A stretch of DNA of 64,000 nt from positions 207,350 to 271,349 of the forward strand of contig NZ_LMFQ01000022.1 of assembly GCF_001426905.1 (NCBI RefSeq), written 5' to 3'. Positions 1 through 7,738 of this stretch are shown here, piece after piece. The notes beneath the pieces are model-generated. The model saw nothing but the letters and a program-made list of their open reading frames with translations. It had not been told where the DNA came from and did no database searches. Origin of the DNA: Caulobacter sp. Root1455. Lineage in GTDB: Bacteria > Pseudomonadota > Alphaproteobacteria > Caulobacterales > Caulobacteraceae. Positions within the stretch are counted from its first letter, which is position 1. Every line of letters starts with the position of its first letter. Both the position numbers and the translations under genes were made by a program.

Positions 1-482
1 CGTTGTTTCCTCGGCGCCGTACTTTTAAGCACTACGCGGGCGTACGGCCGACCCCTCGCAGCATAAGGCGATTGCATACTTGGTATCTGGGGCTGTCAAC
101 CGGCCAGAGCCTAAGTAATCATTGATAGGTTACACCTTTTCACTTTACCCAAGGTCACATTCACCTCGGACGGGTAAGTTTTCATTAAAATTAGAAAAGC
201 CGGTTCGGCGCCTGACGTAGCGTCAGGCGTGGTTTCAGCCTGGGAAACCTTGACGAGGCTTGCCGCCGCGCGTGGTTCATAGTGTCCCATTCGCGCTGAA
301 GGTACAGCCAAAATATCGTCGTTCGAAACAAATGTTTCAGGGCTGATGACCCCAGGACACAGTCGAGAGCGCACGCCCCCACCCCCTGGCCGGGGCCGGA
401 TTGGCGATACCTTGCCGTGCACGCGCCTCGGTCGGCGGTCCTCCCACGTGCCAATCCCGCGCGCCTCGTGTAGAGAAACGCG
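1..482. other. Intergenic region upstream of queC, no convincing gene
   Basis: The stretch is AT-richer than its surroundings between about 60 and 350. A perfect 9-bp inverted repeat with a 3-nt loop (CGCCTGACG at 209-217, CGTCAGGCG at 221-229) could be a hairpin or an operator. A short minus-strand frame (about 290 down to 111, 59 codons) exists but has no good ribosome-binding site and no recognisable product, so it is not called. No preQ1-riboswitch fold could be recognised just before queC. Confidence 0.4.
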
Positions 483-1235
483 ATGTCCGCTTCCCCCCCT
501 TCCCCGTCGACGCCGCCGCGCGCCGAGGCCGCCCTGGTGCTGTTCTCCGGCGGCCAGGACAGCAGCGTCTGCCTGGCCTGGGCCCTGGAGCGCTACGCCC
601 GGGTCGAGACCGTCGGCTTCGACTACGGCCAGCGCCATGTGATCGAGATGCAGGCCCGCCAGGCCGTGCGCCATCGGATGGCCGAGCGCTTCCCCCACTG
701 GGCCGACCGCCTGGGCGAGGACCACGTGCTGGACCTGACCGGCTTCGGCGCGGTGGCCCAGTCGGCCCTGACCGCCGACGTCGCCATCGAGATGACCGAG
801 CGCGGCCTGCCGTCCACCTTCGTGCCCGGCCGCAACCTGGTGTTCCTGATCTACGCGGCCGCCCTGGCCGACCGCCGGGGCCTGGGGGCGCTGGTCGGCG
901 GCATGTGCGAGACCGACTTCTCGGGCTATCCCGACTGCCGGCGCGACACCCTGGACGCCATGCAGAGCGCCCTGAACCTGGGCATGGACCGCGACTTCGT
1001 CATCGAGACCCCGCTGATGAAGCTGACGAAAGCCGAGACCTGGGCCCTGGCCAAGACCCTGGGCGGCGAGGACCTGGTCGACCTGATCGTGGTCGAGAGC
1101 CACACCTGTTACCAGGGCGAACGCGGCGAACTGCACGCCTGGGGCCACGGCTGCGGCGAATGCCCGGCCTGCGAGCTGCGGCGGCGGGGGTATGAGGAAT
1201 GGGACGCGGCGGGGCGGGACGGGCTCGGTGCGTGA
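483..1235 (+). CDS. queC: 7-cyano-7-deazaguanine (preQ0) synthase QueC
   Basis: QueC converts 7-carboxy-7-deazaguanine to preQ0 using ATP and ammonia, a cytoplasmic step of queuosine synthesis. The 250-aa protein has the adenylation P-loop LFSGGQDSS near residue 20 (SGGxDS signature of the family) and a C-terminal zinc-binding cluster of four cysteines (CYQGERGE followed by CGECPAC, about residues 207-230). Length is normal for the family. It heads a queC-queE-queD series on the same strand, although a dispersed repeat separates it from queE, so cotranscription is not certain. The ATG at 483 gives an N-terminus of about 15 variable residues before the P-loop strand. Identification is firm. 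Confidence 0.97.
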   Translation: MSASPPSPSTPPRAEAALVLFSGGQDSSVCLAWALERYARVETVGFDYGQRHVIEMQARQAVRHRMAERFPHWADRLGEDHVLDLTGFGAVAQSALTADVAIEMTERGLPSTFVPGRNLVFLIYAAALADRRGLGALVGGMCETDFSGYPDCRRDTLDAMQSALNLGMDRDFVIETPLMKLTKAETWALAKTLGGEDLVDLIVVESHTCYQGERGELHAWGHGCGECPACELRRRGYEEWDAAGRDGLGA

Positions 1236-1238
1236 AAA

Positions 1239-1337
1239 CCTCGTCCTTCGACAAGCTCAGGATGAGGTTTTCATTTTGAGCGCCTTTGATCTCCACCGCA
1301 CCAGTAGCCCTCATCCTGAGCTTGTCGAAGGACGAGG
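1239..1337. repeat. Dispersed inverted repeat, family D
   Basis: The ends are inverted copies of each other: CTCGTCCTTCGACAAGCTCA at the left and its complement TGAGCTTGTCGAAGGACGAG at the right. The same arms recur at 41146-41255 and 56246-56355. It fills most of the gap between queC and queE and could form a long hairpin. Confidence 0.85.
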
Positions 1338-1358
1338 GCGCCCCCTCGAGCGTTCCCA

Positions 1359-1991
1359 ATGACCTACTCCGTCAAGGAAATCTTCCTCACCCTGCAGGGC
1401 GAGGGCGGCCAGGCGGGCAAGGCGGCGGTGTTCTGCCGGTTCGCCGGCTGCAACCTGTGGACCGGCCGCGAGCAGGACCGCGCCAAGGCCGTCTGCACCT
1501 TCTGCGACACCGACTTCGTCGGCGTGGACGGCGAAGGCGGCGGCAAGTTCGCCACGCCCGACGACCTGGCCCGCGCGGTCGAGGCCGCCTGGACCGGCGG
1601 GCCGCGCGACCGCCTGGTGGTCTGCACCGGCGGCGAGCCGCTGCTGCAGCTGGACCCGCCCCTGATCGCCGCCCTGCACGCGCGCGGCTTCATGATCGCG
1701 GTCGAGACCAACGGCACGGTGGAAGCGCCCAAGGGGATCGACTGGGTCTGCGTCAGCCCCAAGGCCGACGCCCCGGTCGTCCAGACCCAGGGCCAGGAGC
1801 TGAAGCTGGTCTATCCGCAGGACAAGGCGCTTCCCGAGCGCTTCGCGGCCCTGGATTTCGAGCGCTTCTACCTGCAGCCGATGGACGGCCCGGACCGCGA
1901 CAGGAACACGCAATTGGCCGTCGCCTATTGCCTTTCGCACCCACAATGGCGTTTAAGCGTCCAGACACACAAATATCTCGGCCTGCCCTGA
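1359..1991 (+). CDS. queE: 7-carboxy-7-deazaguanine synthase QueE (radical SAM)
   Basis: QueE is the radical SAM enzyme that turns 6-carboxy-tetrahydropterin into 7-carboxy-7-deazaguanine. The 210-aa protein begins with the substrate-binding FLTLQGEGGQAG segment and carries the iron-sulfur cysteines as FCRFAGC, then VCTFCDTDF; the spacing C-x14-C-x2-C is the variant loop known from Burkholderia-type QueE rather than the CxxxCxxC of most radical SAM enzymes. CTGGEPLLQ near residue 90 is the SAM-binding GGEP motif. It lies between queC and queD on the same strand. Identification is firm. Confidence 0.96.
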   Translation: MTYSVKEIFLTLQGEGGQAGKAAVFCRFAGCNLWTGREQDRAKAVCTFCDTDFVGVDGEGGGKFATPDDLARAVEAAWTGGPRDRLVVCTGGEPLLQLDPPLIAALHARGFMIAVETNGTVEAPKGIDWVCVSPKADAPVVQTQGQELKLVYPQDKALPERFAALDFERFYLQPMDGPDRDRNTQLAVAYCLSHPQWRLSVQTHKYLGLP

Positions 1992-2063
1992 CGGATAAGG
2001 CGCTCGACTTGGTGACAGGGTCGACGCGCTAGAGCCTCCCAGGCCTAGTCAAAGAAGCATTAG

Positions 2064-2429
2064 ATGAAGCCCGTCTTCGAGATCACGAAGGCCGCGCATT
2101 TCGACGCGGCGCATTACATCGAGCAAGGTCCCGCCGACCATCGCTACCGCAAGCTGCACGGCCACTCGTTCAAGGTCGAGGCCAGCGTGCGCGGGACCAT
2201 GCAGGATGCGGGCTGGGTGGCCGACCTGGACAGCCTGGACGGCGCGCTGAAGGCGGTGGCGACCGAGCTGGACCACGGTCTGCTCAACGATCGCCCGGGG
2301 CTGGAAAGCCCGACCCTGGAGCGCATCTGCCTCTATTTCGCCGAGCGCCTGACGCCCCAGTTTCCGGGCCTGTCGCGCGTGGTGGTCTCGCGCCCGACCA
2401 TCGGCGAAAGCTGCGCGCTGACGCTTTAG
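2064..2429 (+). CDS. queD: 6-carboxy-tetrahydropterin synthase-like QueD, catalytic Cys replaced
   Basis: The 121-aa protein aligns end to end with QueD (6-pyruvoyl-tetrahydropterin synthase fold). The three zinc histidines are present (FDAAH near residue 17; LHGHSF near 34-36), as is the catalytic Asp-His pair (ELDHGLLND near 70) and a substrate glutamate (TIGESC near the C-terminus). The usual catalytic cysteine lies four residues before HGH (Cys27 of the E. coli enzyme, in KCGRLHGH). Here the aligned segment reads RYRKLHGH, with Tyr in that place. The gene follows queE by about 70 bp. Family membership is firm; full CPH4 synthase activity is less certain because of the missing cysteine. 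Confidence 0.88.
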   Translation: MKPVFEITKAAHFDAAHYIEQGPADHRYRKLHGHSFKVEASVRGTMQDAGWVADLDSLDGALKAVATELDHGLLNDRPGLESPTLERICLYFAERLTPQFPGLSRVVVSRPTIGESCALTL

Positions 2430-2474
2430 GCCCCCACCGCCCCCTCCGAACGGAGTTGCGCGTTCGAAAGCCGC

Positions 2475-2514
2475 TTGACAGCTTTCATATGTCAGTTATT
2501 TATTACACATGAAA
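2475..2514 (+). promoter_or_regulatory. Promoter with overlapping operator for the winged-helix operon
   Basis: TTGACA at 2475-2480 is a perfect -35 hexamer, followed after 16 nt by TATTTA (2497-2502). An inverted repeat TTTCATATG (2483-2491) / CACATGAAA (2506-2514), one mismatch, straddles the spacer and the -10 element. This placement fits autorepression by the downstream winged-helix protein. Assignment is by inspection only. Confidence 0.6.
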
Positions 2515-2843
2515 TGCGGATGGATCACATGACCCCGGGGGACAGGCTGCTGGCGATCCTGTCGGCGCTGGACAGTCCGCACCGCCTGCGGATCATCGCG
2601 GCGCTGCGGGCGGGCGGGCGCAACTATGTCAGCCGGTTGGCGCGCGAGATCGGCATCAGCCGGCCGCTGCTCCACCTGCATCTGAACAAGCTGGAAGAGG
2701 CGGGGCTGGTCACCAGCCAGCTGGAGCTGTCGCAGGACGGCAAGGCCCTCAACTATTTCGAGGTCGCCGATTTCCAGCTCGAGATCACCCCCGCCCTGAT
2801 CGCCGAGCGCGTCCAGTCCCTCACCCAGAAAACCGACAAGTAG
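2514..2843 (+). CDS. ArsR/MarR-like winged-helix regulator
   Basis: A 109-aa cytoplasmic DNA-binding protein. The core reads as a winged helix: GDRLLAILSALDSPHRLRII (helix 1-2), then YVSRLAREIGISRPLLHLHL as helix-turn-helix (about residues 40-60), then a wing with KLEEAGLVTSQLE. No metal-binding cysteines of classic ArsR sensors are seen, so the ligand is unknown. The open frame extends upstream to a TTG at 2475, but that TTG is part of the -35 hexamer, so the true start is one of the ATGs at 2514, 2520 or 2529; translation may be nearly leaderless. Its stop codon contributes to the ribosome-binding site of the next gene, indicating one operon with the two small membrane proteins. Confidence 0.8.
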   Translation: MRMDHMTPGDRLLAILSALDSPHRLRIIAALRAGGRNYVSRLAREIGISRPLLHLHLNKLEEAGLVTSQLELSQDGKALNYFEVADFQLEITPALIAERVQSLTQKTDK

Positions 2844-2852
2844 GAGATGTTC

Positions 2853-3068
2853 ATGTCCGAACACCTGTACATTCTGACGATCTGCCTCCCGCTGGGGACG
2901 GTGCTGCTGATCTTCGGCCTGCGCTACCTGGCCGCCGTGCAGCAGGCCAAGGCGCGCCTGGCCGGCGACCAGGCCTACCGGGAGATCTCGGAACAGACCC
3001 TGACCGTCCTGGTCGAGGTCCGCGCGCGGCTGGACGGGATCGAGAAGATCCTCAAGGCGGTGGAATAG
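2853..3068 (+). CDS. Small single-span membrane protein with coiled-coil tail
   Basis: A 71-aa protein with one transmembrane helix (roughly residues 5-27, LYILTICLPLGTVLLIFGL) followed by a charged, heptad-like tail rich in Ala, Glu, Arg and Leu. AGGAG at 2842-2846 sits 6 nt before the ATG at 2853, which is therefore preferred to the ATG at 2847. It is sandwiched between the winged-helix regulator and a four-span membrane protein and overlaps the latter by one base, so the three are probably translated together. No family is recognised; a role as partner or sensor for the regulator is only an inference. Confidence 0.75.
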   Translation: MSEHLYILTICLPLGTVLLIFGLRYLAAVQQAKARLAGDQAYREISEQTLTVLVEVRARLDGIEKILKAVE

Positions 3069-3532
3069 TGGCCGCCGACCTTTCCCTGGCCTCCGCCGGG
3101 CGCGGCGGGGCCGCTTCGTCCGCCCGGGACCACGCCGCGCCGCCCCTCTGGCGTCTGTACGCGCTGCGGGCCGGCTACCTGCTGATCGCCGTCGGTCTCG
3201 GGATCGAGATCTGGCCGGGCATCCTCCTCGACCACGGGTCATGGGGGCTGATGCAGGGCGTCGTGCAGTGCATGCTGGGCGCGCTGTCGCTGCTGGCGCT
3301 GCTGGGCCTGCGCTATCCGCTGAAGATGCTGCCGCTGCTGCTGTTCGAGATCGCGTGGAAGGTGATCTGGCTGTCGGTGGTGGCGGTTCCGCTGTGGCGG
3401 GCGGGCCGGATGGACGCGGACACCGCGTCGACCGCCTTCGCCTGCGCCCTGGTCGTGATCTTCCCGATCATCATCCCCTGGCCCTACGTGCTTTCCGCCT
3501 TCGCCCGGGCGAAGGGCGATCGGTGGCGCTAG
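3068..3532 (+). CDS. Small integral membrane protein, unknown function
   Basis: A 154-aa protein starting with GTG that shares one base with the preceding stop codon. About four hydrophobic segments are visible: around residues 30-50 (LRAGYLLIAVGLGIEIW), 60-80, 85-110 (LLLFEIAWKVIWLSVVAV) and 125-145 (FACALVVIFPIIIPWPYVL). The N-terminal 25 residues are Ala/Ser-rich and hydrophilic. No enzymatic motif is seen. It closes the three-gene operon begun by the winged-helix regulator, suggesting that the regulator controls a small membrane complex. Confidence 0.75.
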   Translation: MAADLSLASAGRGGAASSARDHAAPPLWRLYALRAGYLLIAVGLGIEIWPGILLDHGSWGLMQGVVQCMLGALSLLALLGLRYPLKMLPLLLFEIAWKVIWLSVVAVPLWRAGRMDADTASTAFACALVVIFPIIIPWPYVLSAFARAKGDRWR

Positions 3533-3615
3533 GCGGATTCGAAAAACGTCGGTCTTCCTTCGCGCGTCCGGCTGGCCTATCTCTGCCTCGCCAATGCCGT
3601 CGGGGAACCTCGCCC

Positions 3616-3987
3616 ATGCTCTACATGCTGCTGTGCTACAACAACCAGGACGAGGTCATGGGCTGGACCCAGGCGCAGGACGACGCGGTGATGGGCCGCC
3701 TGTCGGTCGTCCATGACCGGCTGATCGCCGAGGGCAAGATGGGCCCGTCGGGCCGGCTGAGCGCCACGACGACCGCCAAGACCCTGGTCAAGACCGACGC
3801 CCCCTTCGTGGTCGACGGCCCGTTCGCCGAGACCAAGGAGCAGTTCCTGGGCTTCTACGTGCTGGACGTCGCCGACATGGACGAGGCCCTCGACATCGCC
3901 CGCGAGCTGGGCGTGGCCAATCCCGGCGGGGCGTACGAGGTGCGGCCGATGCGGCTGTACCTGCCGGGGGCGATCGCGGCGGGGTAA
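3616..3987 (+). CDS. YCII/DGPF-domain protein
   Basis: A 123-aa cytoplasmic protein of the YCII-related (DGPF) family: MLYMLLCYNNQDEVMGW at the N-terminus, VVDGPFAETKEQFLGFYVLD in the middle and DEALDIARE afterwards are the family's hallmark segments. Family members have a ferredoxin-like fold and often accompany ECF sigma factors, but no sigma factor gene lies nearby. The ATG at 3616 starts directly at the first beta strand; longer upstream reading frame is not family-like. Biochemical role unknown. Confidence 0.88.
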   Translation: MLYMLLCYNNQDEVMGWTQAQDDAVMGRLSVVHDRLIAEGKMGPSGRLSATTTAKTLVKTDAPFVVDGPFAETKEQFLGFYVLDVADMDEALDIARELGVANPGGAYEVRPMRLYLPGAIAAG

Positions 3988-3991
3988 GCAA

Positions 3992-4120
3992 TCCCTCCCC
4001 TGTGGGGGAGGCGGCCGAAGGCCGGCGGGGGAGTTCTAGGGTCGAAGGTCCGGGTTGTGGTCGTCCGCCGAACACGCCCCCTCCGTCGGCTTCGCCGACA
4101 CCTCCCCCACTGGGGGAGGC
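3992..4120. repeat. Dispersed inverted repeat, family F variant
   Basis: CCTCCCCTGTGGGGGAGG at the left and CCTCCCCCACTGGGGGAGG at the right are two local hairpins, with CCCCCTCCGTCGGCTTCG between. Similar elements lie at 23961-24096, 42771-42897 and 52173-52343. Here it separates convergent genes and may act as a bidirectional terminator. Confidence 0.7.
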
Positions 4121-4138
4121 CTAAGGTGGGCGGGCGCG

Positions 4139-4372
4139 CTAGCCCCGCCGCTGCGACTTCTTCCATTCCTTGAACTCGCGCTTTTCGCGGTCCTTCTTGC
4201 TCTCGCCGGGGATCAACGCCTTGCCGGTGGCGACCACGACCTTGCCGGTGGTTCCGACCACGGCTCCGGTCGCGCCGACCACGGCGCCGCCGGCGGCGAC
4301 GGCCAGGCAGCCCTGGCTCGTGAACGCGACGGCCAGCAGGGCCAGGGCGAGAGGAAGACGACGCGCGGACAT
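4139..4372 (-). CDS. Small glycine/valine-rich lipoprotein
   Basis: A 77-aa protein with a lipoprotein signal peptide: MSARRLPLALALLAVAFTSQ followed by GC, so Cys22 would be the lipidated residue. The mature part starts with an alternating Gly/Ala/Val stretch (LAVAAGGAVVGATGAVVGTT) that could insert in a membrane or form a glycine-zipper hairpin, and ends with a very basic tail (KKDREKREFKEWKKSQRRG). A GTG four codons upstream is an alternative start. Likely anchored in the cell envelope; function unknown. Confidence 0.75.
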   Translation of the reverse strand: MSARRLPLALALLAVAFTSQGCLAVAAGGAVVGATGAVVGTTGKVVVATGKALIPGESKKDREKREFKEWKKSQRRG

Positions 4373-4542
4373 GGGCGGGCTCACTGCGGTTGGAGCCAGT
4401 GTTCTAGCCCAGGGTGCGTTAAGGATCTCCGCGTCCGATGGCCGCTGTATGGCGCCGAAGGATCGCCGATGGCCAGTCCATCGAAAACGGATATCACTAG
4501 CTGCGCCGTGGAAGGGCGCGGGGCCGCGGAGACGGGGACAAT

Positions 4543-5217
4543 ATGCGGGCGCTGGTTTTGACGATCGTCGTGCTGGGATGTCTCATCGGCTCGCCCAGTT
4601 CGGCGCGAGATGTCCGCGGGCGCCCCAATCCGCTCTACCAGCCGACCGGTTCGCGGCAGGAGCACGCCCTGAACCACGCCCGCGTCCTGATGGCGCGGCG
4701 AGACTATCCGGGGGCGATCGCGGCTTTCGACGAGGTGATCGCCCTTCAGCCGCAATTCGCCGCGGCGCTCGCCGAACGCGCCTTCGCGCGCGAGGCCGCC
4801 GGCGATCTGGCCGGCGCGCAGCAGGACCACGACGCCGTCCTGCGCCTGACGCCCGATCGCGCCAACGCCTGGAGTCACGCGGGGTGGATCCGCGCCTTGC
4901 GGGGCGTGGACCTGGATCAGGCCTTGACCTATTGCGACAAGGCGGTGGACCTGAACACGGCCATCGGTGACGTGAACATCGATCCCCTCGACTCGCGGGG
5001 CTTCGTCCACTTCCGGCGCGGCGAGCTCGGTCTGGCGCTGGCCGATTACGACGCGGCCCTGCGCCTGTTTCCCCGCTCGGCCTCGACGCTCTACATGCGT
5101 GGCCTGGTGAAGCAGCGGGCCGGCGATCCGGCGGCCGGCGCGGCCGATATCAAGCGGGCTCTGAAGATCAATCCGCGCATCGCCGATCTCTGGAAACGGC
5201 GCGGCGTCGAAGCCTAG
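4543..5217 (+). CDS. Secreted tetratricopeptide-repeat protein
   Basis: A 224-aa protein with an N-terminal signal peptide (MRALVLTIVVLGCLIGSPSSA, cleavage probably after SSA). The rest is made of TPR units: HARVLMARRDYPGAIAAFDE, LAERAFAREAAGDLAGAQQD, AWSHAGWIRALRGVDLDQAL, and later DSRGFVHFRRGELGLALADY and STLYMRGLVKQRAGDPAAGA. This gives about five helical pairs, a protein-binding scaffold in the periplasm. The ATG at 4543 places the signal peptide at the very N-terminus. It converges on the response-regulator gene 18 bp away. Partner unknown. Confidence 0.85.
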   Translation: MRALVLTIVVLGCLIGSPSSARDVRGRPNPLYQPTGSRQEHALNHARVLMARRDYPGAIAAFDEVIALQPQFAAALAERAFAREAAGDLAGAQQDHDAVLRLTPDRANAWSHAGWIRALRGVDLDQALTYCDKAVDLNTAIGDVNIDPLDSRGFVHFRRGELGLALADYDAALRLFPRSASTLYMRGLVKQRAGDPAAGAADIKRALKINPRIADLWKRRGVEA

Positions 5218-5235
5218 GCCGTTTTCGCGCACCGC

Positions 5236-5742
5236 TCAGTACTGCAGCTCCACCACGCCCGGGTCTCCCTGGCGGCGCCAGGGGCCGATGAAGGCCGGGT
5301 CCTGGCGGCGGCGGCGGTCGGGGCCGAAATAGTCCTGGCAGCGAATGAACTGGCGGGGGTGCTCGATCAGCAGGTTGATGCGGTGGATCACGCCGCGCGC
5401 CGTCACCGGCTTGGCCAGGAACTCGTTGACCCCGGCGTCGCGCGCCTCGGCCACCCGCCGCATCGTGGAGTGGCCGGTGATCATGATGACCGGGGTGAAC
5501 GGGCCGGGGCTGTCGGGCGAATTGCGCAGGAGGTTGACGAAGTCGATGCCGTCCAGCGGACCCATGGTCAGGTCGGTCATGACCAAGTCCATCTGGGTTT
5601 CGCGCATCATCTGCAGCGCCTCGGCGCCGTCCATCGCCTCGAAAATCTGCCGTACGCCCAGAGCTCGCAGGATCTCGGTCAGCAACATGCGCATGTGCTG
5701 ATTGTCGTCGACTAACAGAATCTTCAGCAGATCGAAGCGCAC
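5236..5742 (-). CDS. CheY-like response regulator with Arg-rich C-terminal tail
   Basis: A 168-aa stand-alone receiver protein. Acidic pocket D12-D13 (ILLVDDNQ), phospho-acceptor D57 (MTDLTM), switch T89 (MITGHST) and K111 (FLAKPV) are all present, so it should be phosphorylatable. After the receiver comes a 45-residue tail with FIRCQDYFGPDRRRR and PWRRQGD, very rich in arginine. Caulobacter Cle proteins are CheY-like receivers whose arginine-rich segment binds cyclic-di-GMP; this tail makes such a role possible but does not prove it. No histidine kinase gene is adjacent. A 21-bp perfect palindrome lies about 120 bp upstream of the start. Confidence 0.9.
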   Translation of the reverse strand: MRFDLLKILLVDDNQHMRMLLTEILRALGVRQIFEAMDGAEALQMMRETQMDLVMTDLTMGPLDGIDFVNLLRNSPDSPGPFTPVIMITGHSTMRRVAEARDAGVNEFLAKPVTARGVIHRINLLIEHPRQFIRCQDYFGPDRRRRQDPAFIGPWRRQGDPGVVELQY

Positions 5743-6057
5743 GCGCCCCCGGCTCGCTCAGAGGACTCGCCATTTGACGCGTCGCTCAAGATCAAACGTT
5801 ACGAGACGGTAATAATCGGTCAATCGGAAATTCACCCGAGACCTCGGTGTTTCTCGTCTTATGTCGAATTTCGACATAACCAGCCGTTTTCGGATTTGGC
5901 CGGGCCCGCGCAATTATGGCGAGTTTTGGCCCGCGTCTTCTTGGCGGATATTCAGATTATTCTTAATTCAGTGGCGGTTGATTACCTTTTGTCAACGAAA
6001 AAATAGGAACGAGTCGCAAGGTCCGAGAGTTGTTTGGCCGAAGGGATATGATTCCAC
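5743..6057. promoter_or_regulatory. Divergent promoter region with 21-bp palindrome
   Basis: This 315-bp gap separates the divergent response-regulator gene and a 70-aa gene and is AT-richer than its neighbours. It contains a perfect odd palindrome at 5859-5879: TTATGTCGAA, one central T, TTCGACATAA. No coding frame with a credible product is present. Confidence 0.55.
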
Positions 6058-6270
6058 ATGGCCTCCCGCGACGAACTCATCAAACGCGAAGCTCTGGAGC
6101 TCTGGCGCCAGACGCACGACGCACCCCCGCCGGAGGTCAGCGGCGGGGAGTTGCTTGAGATCATTTGTCGAGATCTTGATGTTCGCGGCTACGACCGCGT
6201 CCAGTCGGCCTTCCTGCGCCCCACGATGATCCTGCGCCCCGAGGAATGGCCGGAGGCGCGCAAGGCGTAG
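6058..6270 (+). CDS. Small hypothetical protein
   Basis: A 70-aa acidic/basic mixed protein (MASRDELIKREALELWRQTH at the start) with a likely amphipathic N-terminal helix and no signal peptide, membrane helix or cysteine-pair motif. AAGGG about 12 nt before the ATG is a weak ribosome-binding site. The N-terminal third vaguely recalls DUF2934 proteins, but the rest does not follow that pattern, so no family is assigned. It has its own intergenic region upstream and a repeat downstream. Confidence 0.6.
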   Translation: MASRDELIKREALELWRQTHDAPPPEVSGGELLEIICRDLDVRGYDRVQSAFLRPTMILRPEEWPEARKA

Positions 6271-6294
6271 TCGCCCGCCATTCCAATTTCAGCC

Positions 6295-6420
6295 GTCATC
6301 CCGGGCCTTGTGCCCGGGACCCCTGGTTCAGCTGACGGTGAAGCGCATTGGCGCGCCAGCGCGCCACACCCCTGCCCTTGCGGCGGACAGAGGGGTCCCG
6401 GGCACGAGGCCCGGGATGAC
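6295..6420. repeat. Dispersed inverted repeat, family C
   Basis: Ends GTCATCCCGGGCCTTGTGCC and its complement GGCACGAGGCCCGGGATGAC (one mismatch). The interior (GTTCAGCTGACGGTGAAGCG, then TTGGCGCGCCAGCGCGCCAC) is shared, in reversed orientation, with the element at 50430-50555. It sits between a 70-aa gene and the 3' end of aroC. Confidence 0.85.
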
Positions 6421-6430
6421 GAGCTCTAAA

Positions 6431-7555
6431 TCAAACCCTTTGGCCTTGGCCGCCCGGCGCGAACGCGCCGCCGCCCGTCTGGGCGCGGTGGCGCAGGAAG
6501 GCGTCGGCCAGCACGCAGGCGGTCATCGCCTCGACCACCGGCACGCCGCGGATGCCCACGCACGGGTCGTGACGGCCCTTGGTGCGCAGGTCGATCTCCT
6601 CCCCCGCCTCGTTGACGCTCTGGCGGAGCGTCAGGATCGAGGAGGTCGGCTTGAAGGCCACGCGGGCCACCACCGGCTGGCCCGTCGACAGTCCGCCCAG
6701 CACGCCGCCGGCGTGGTTGCTCAGGAACACCGGACCATCCTCGCCCATCCGCATCTGGTCGGCGTTGTCCTCGCCCGACAGGGCGGCGCTGGCGAAGCCC
6801 TCGCCGATCTCCACGCCCTTGGCGGCGTTGATCGACATCAGGGCCGAGGCCAGCTCGGCGTCCAGCTTGCCGTACAGCGGCGCGCCCCAGCCGGCCGGCA
6901 CGCCGGCCGCCTCGACCTCGACGACGGCCCCGGTCGAGGAGCCGGCCTTGCGGACCGTCTCCAGATGCTCTTCCCAGACCGGAATGATCGCCGCGTCGGG
7001 CGACCAGTAGGGGTTCTCGTTGATCTGGTCCCAGTCCCAGTTCGCGCGGTCGATGACGTGCGGGCCGATCTGCACCAGGGCCGCGCGCACCGTGACGCCG
7101 GGGATCACCAGCCGGGCGATCGCGCCGGCCGCCACCCGCGCGGCGGTCTCGCGCGCCGAGCTGCGCCCGCCGCCGCGATAGTCGCGCACGCCGTACTTGG
7201 CGAAATAGGGATAGTCGGCGTGGCCGGGCCGAAAGGCCTGGGCGATCTCGCCATAGTCCTTGGAGCGCTGGTCGGTGTTGTCGATCATCAGGCTGATCGG
7301 CGTACCGGTCGTGCGCTGGCCGTCGCTGCGCTCGTCCTCGAACACCCCCGACAGGATGCGCACGGCGTCCGGCTCCTGGCGCTGGGTGACGAACTTGCCC
7401 TGGCCGGGACGGCGCTTGTCGAGGAAGGCCTGGATCTGCTCGGCGGTGATGGCGATCCCGGGCGGAACGCCGTCGACCACGCAGCCCAGGGCCGGGCCGT
7501 GGCTTTCGCCCCAGGTGGTGACGCGGAACAGGTGGCCGAAGGTGTTGTGCGACAT
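6431..7555 (-). CDS. aroC: Chorismate synthase
   Basis: AroC catalyses the last shikimate-pathway step, 5-enolpyruvylshikimate-3-phosphate to chorismate, with reduced FMN. The 374-aa protein shows the family signatures: [17 protein letters not shown] at the N-terminus, [34 protein letters not shown], and [15 protein letters not shown] near the C-terminus. The ATG at 7555 ([20 protein letters not shown]) is the conserved start; an open frame of 18 further codons upstream is not family-like. Length is typical. Monocistronic, flanked by dispersed repeats on both sides. Confidence 0.98.
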   Translation of the reverse strand: MSHNTFGHLFRVTTWGESHGPALGCVVDGVPPGIAITAEQIQAFLDKRRPGQGKFVTQRQEPDAVRILSGVFEDERSDGQRTTGTPISLMIDNTDQRSKDYGEIAQAFRPGHADYPYFAKYGVRDYRGGGRSSARETAARVAAGAIARLVIPGVTVRAALVQIGPHVIDRANWDWDQINENPYWSPDAAIIPVWEEHLETVRKAGSSTGAVVEVEAAGVPAGWGAPLYGKLDAELASALMSINAAKGVEIGEGFASAALSGEDNADQMRMGEDGPVFLSNHAGGVLGGLSTGQPVVARVAFKPTSSILTLRQSVNEAGEEIDLRTKGRHDPCVGIRGVPVVEAMTACVLADAFLRHRAQTGGGAFAPGGQGQRV

Positions 7556-7608
7556 GGGGGCGGTGTAGCGGAAAGCGTGCAGGGGGGCAAAGGTCGGGGC
7601 GGCGATCA

Positions 7609-7728
7609 CTTGCCCCCTACGGACCGCTTCGCGGTCGTCTTCCCCCAGAGGGGGAAGAGGAGTCGCGCTTTCGTCCTCCGCCCCCTATGGGGGCGGACAG
7701 ACCGCGAAGCGGTCAGGTGGGGGCAAGG
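7609..7728. repeat. Dispersed repeat, family G
   Basis: Left end ACTTGCCCCCTACGGACCGC and right end CGAAGCGGTCAGGTGGGGGC are partly complementary, with inner hairpins (TTCCCCCAGAGGGGGAA; CCCCCTATGGGGG). A near copy lies at 57146-57265. It fills the gap between aroC and the pectate lyase gene. Confidence 0.8.
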
Positions 7729-7738
7729 GGGTGAGCCA

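Noticed and set aside
191..454. Short minus-strand frames near the left edge
   Set aside because: No ribosome-binding site and no recognisable product; described only in the intergenic entry.
400..482. preQ1 riboswitch upstream of queC
   Set aside because: No H-type pseudoknot pattern or A-rich tail could be recognised before the ATG.
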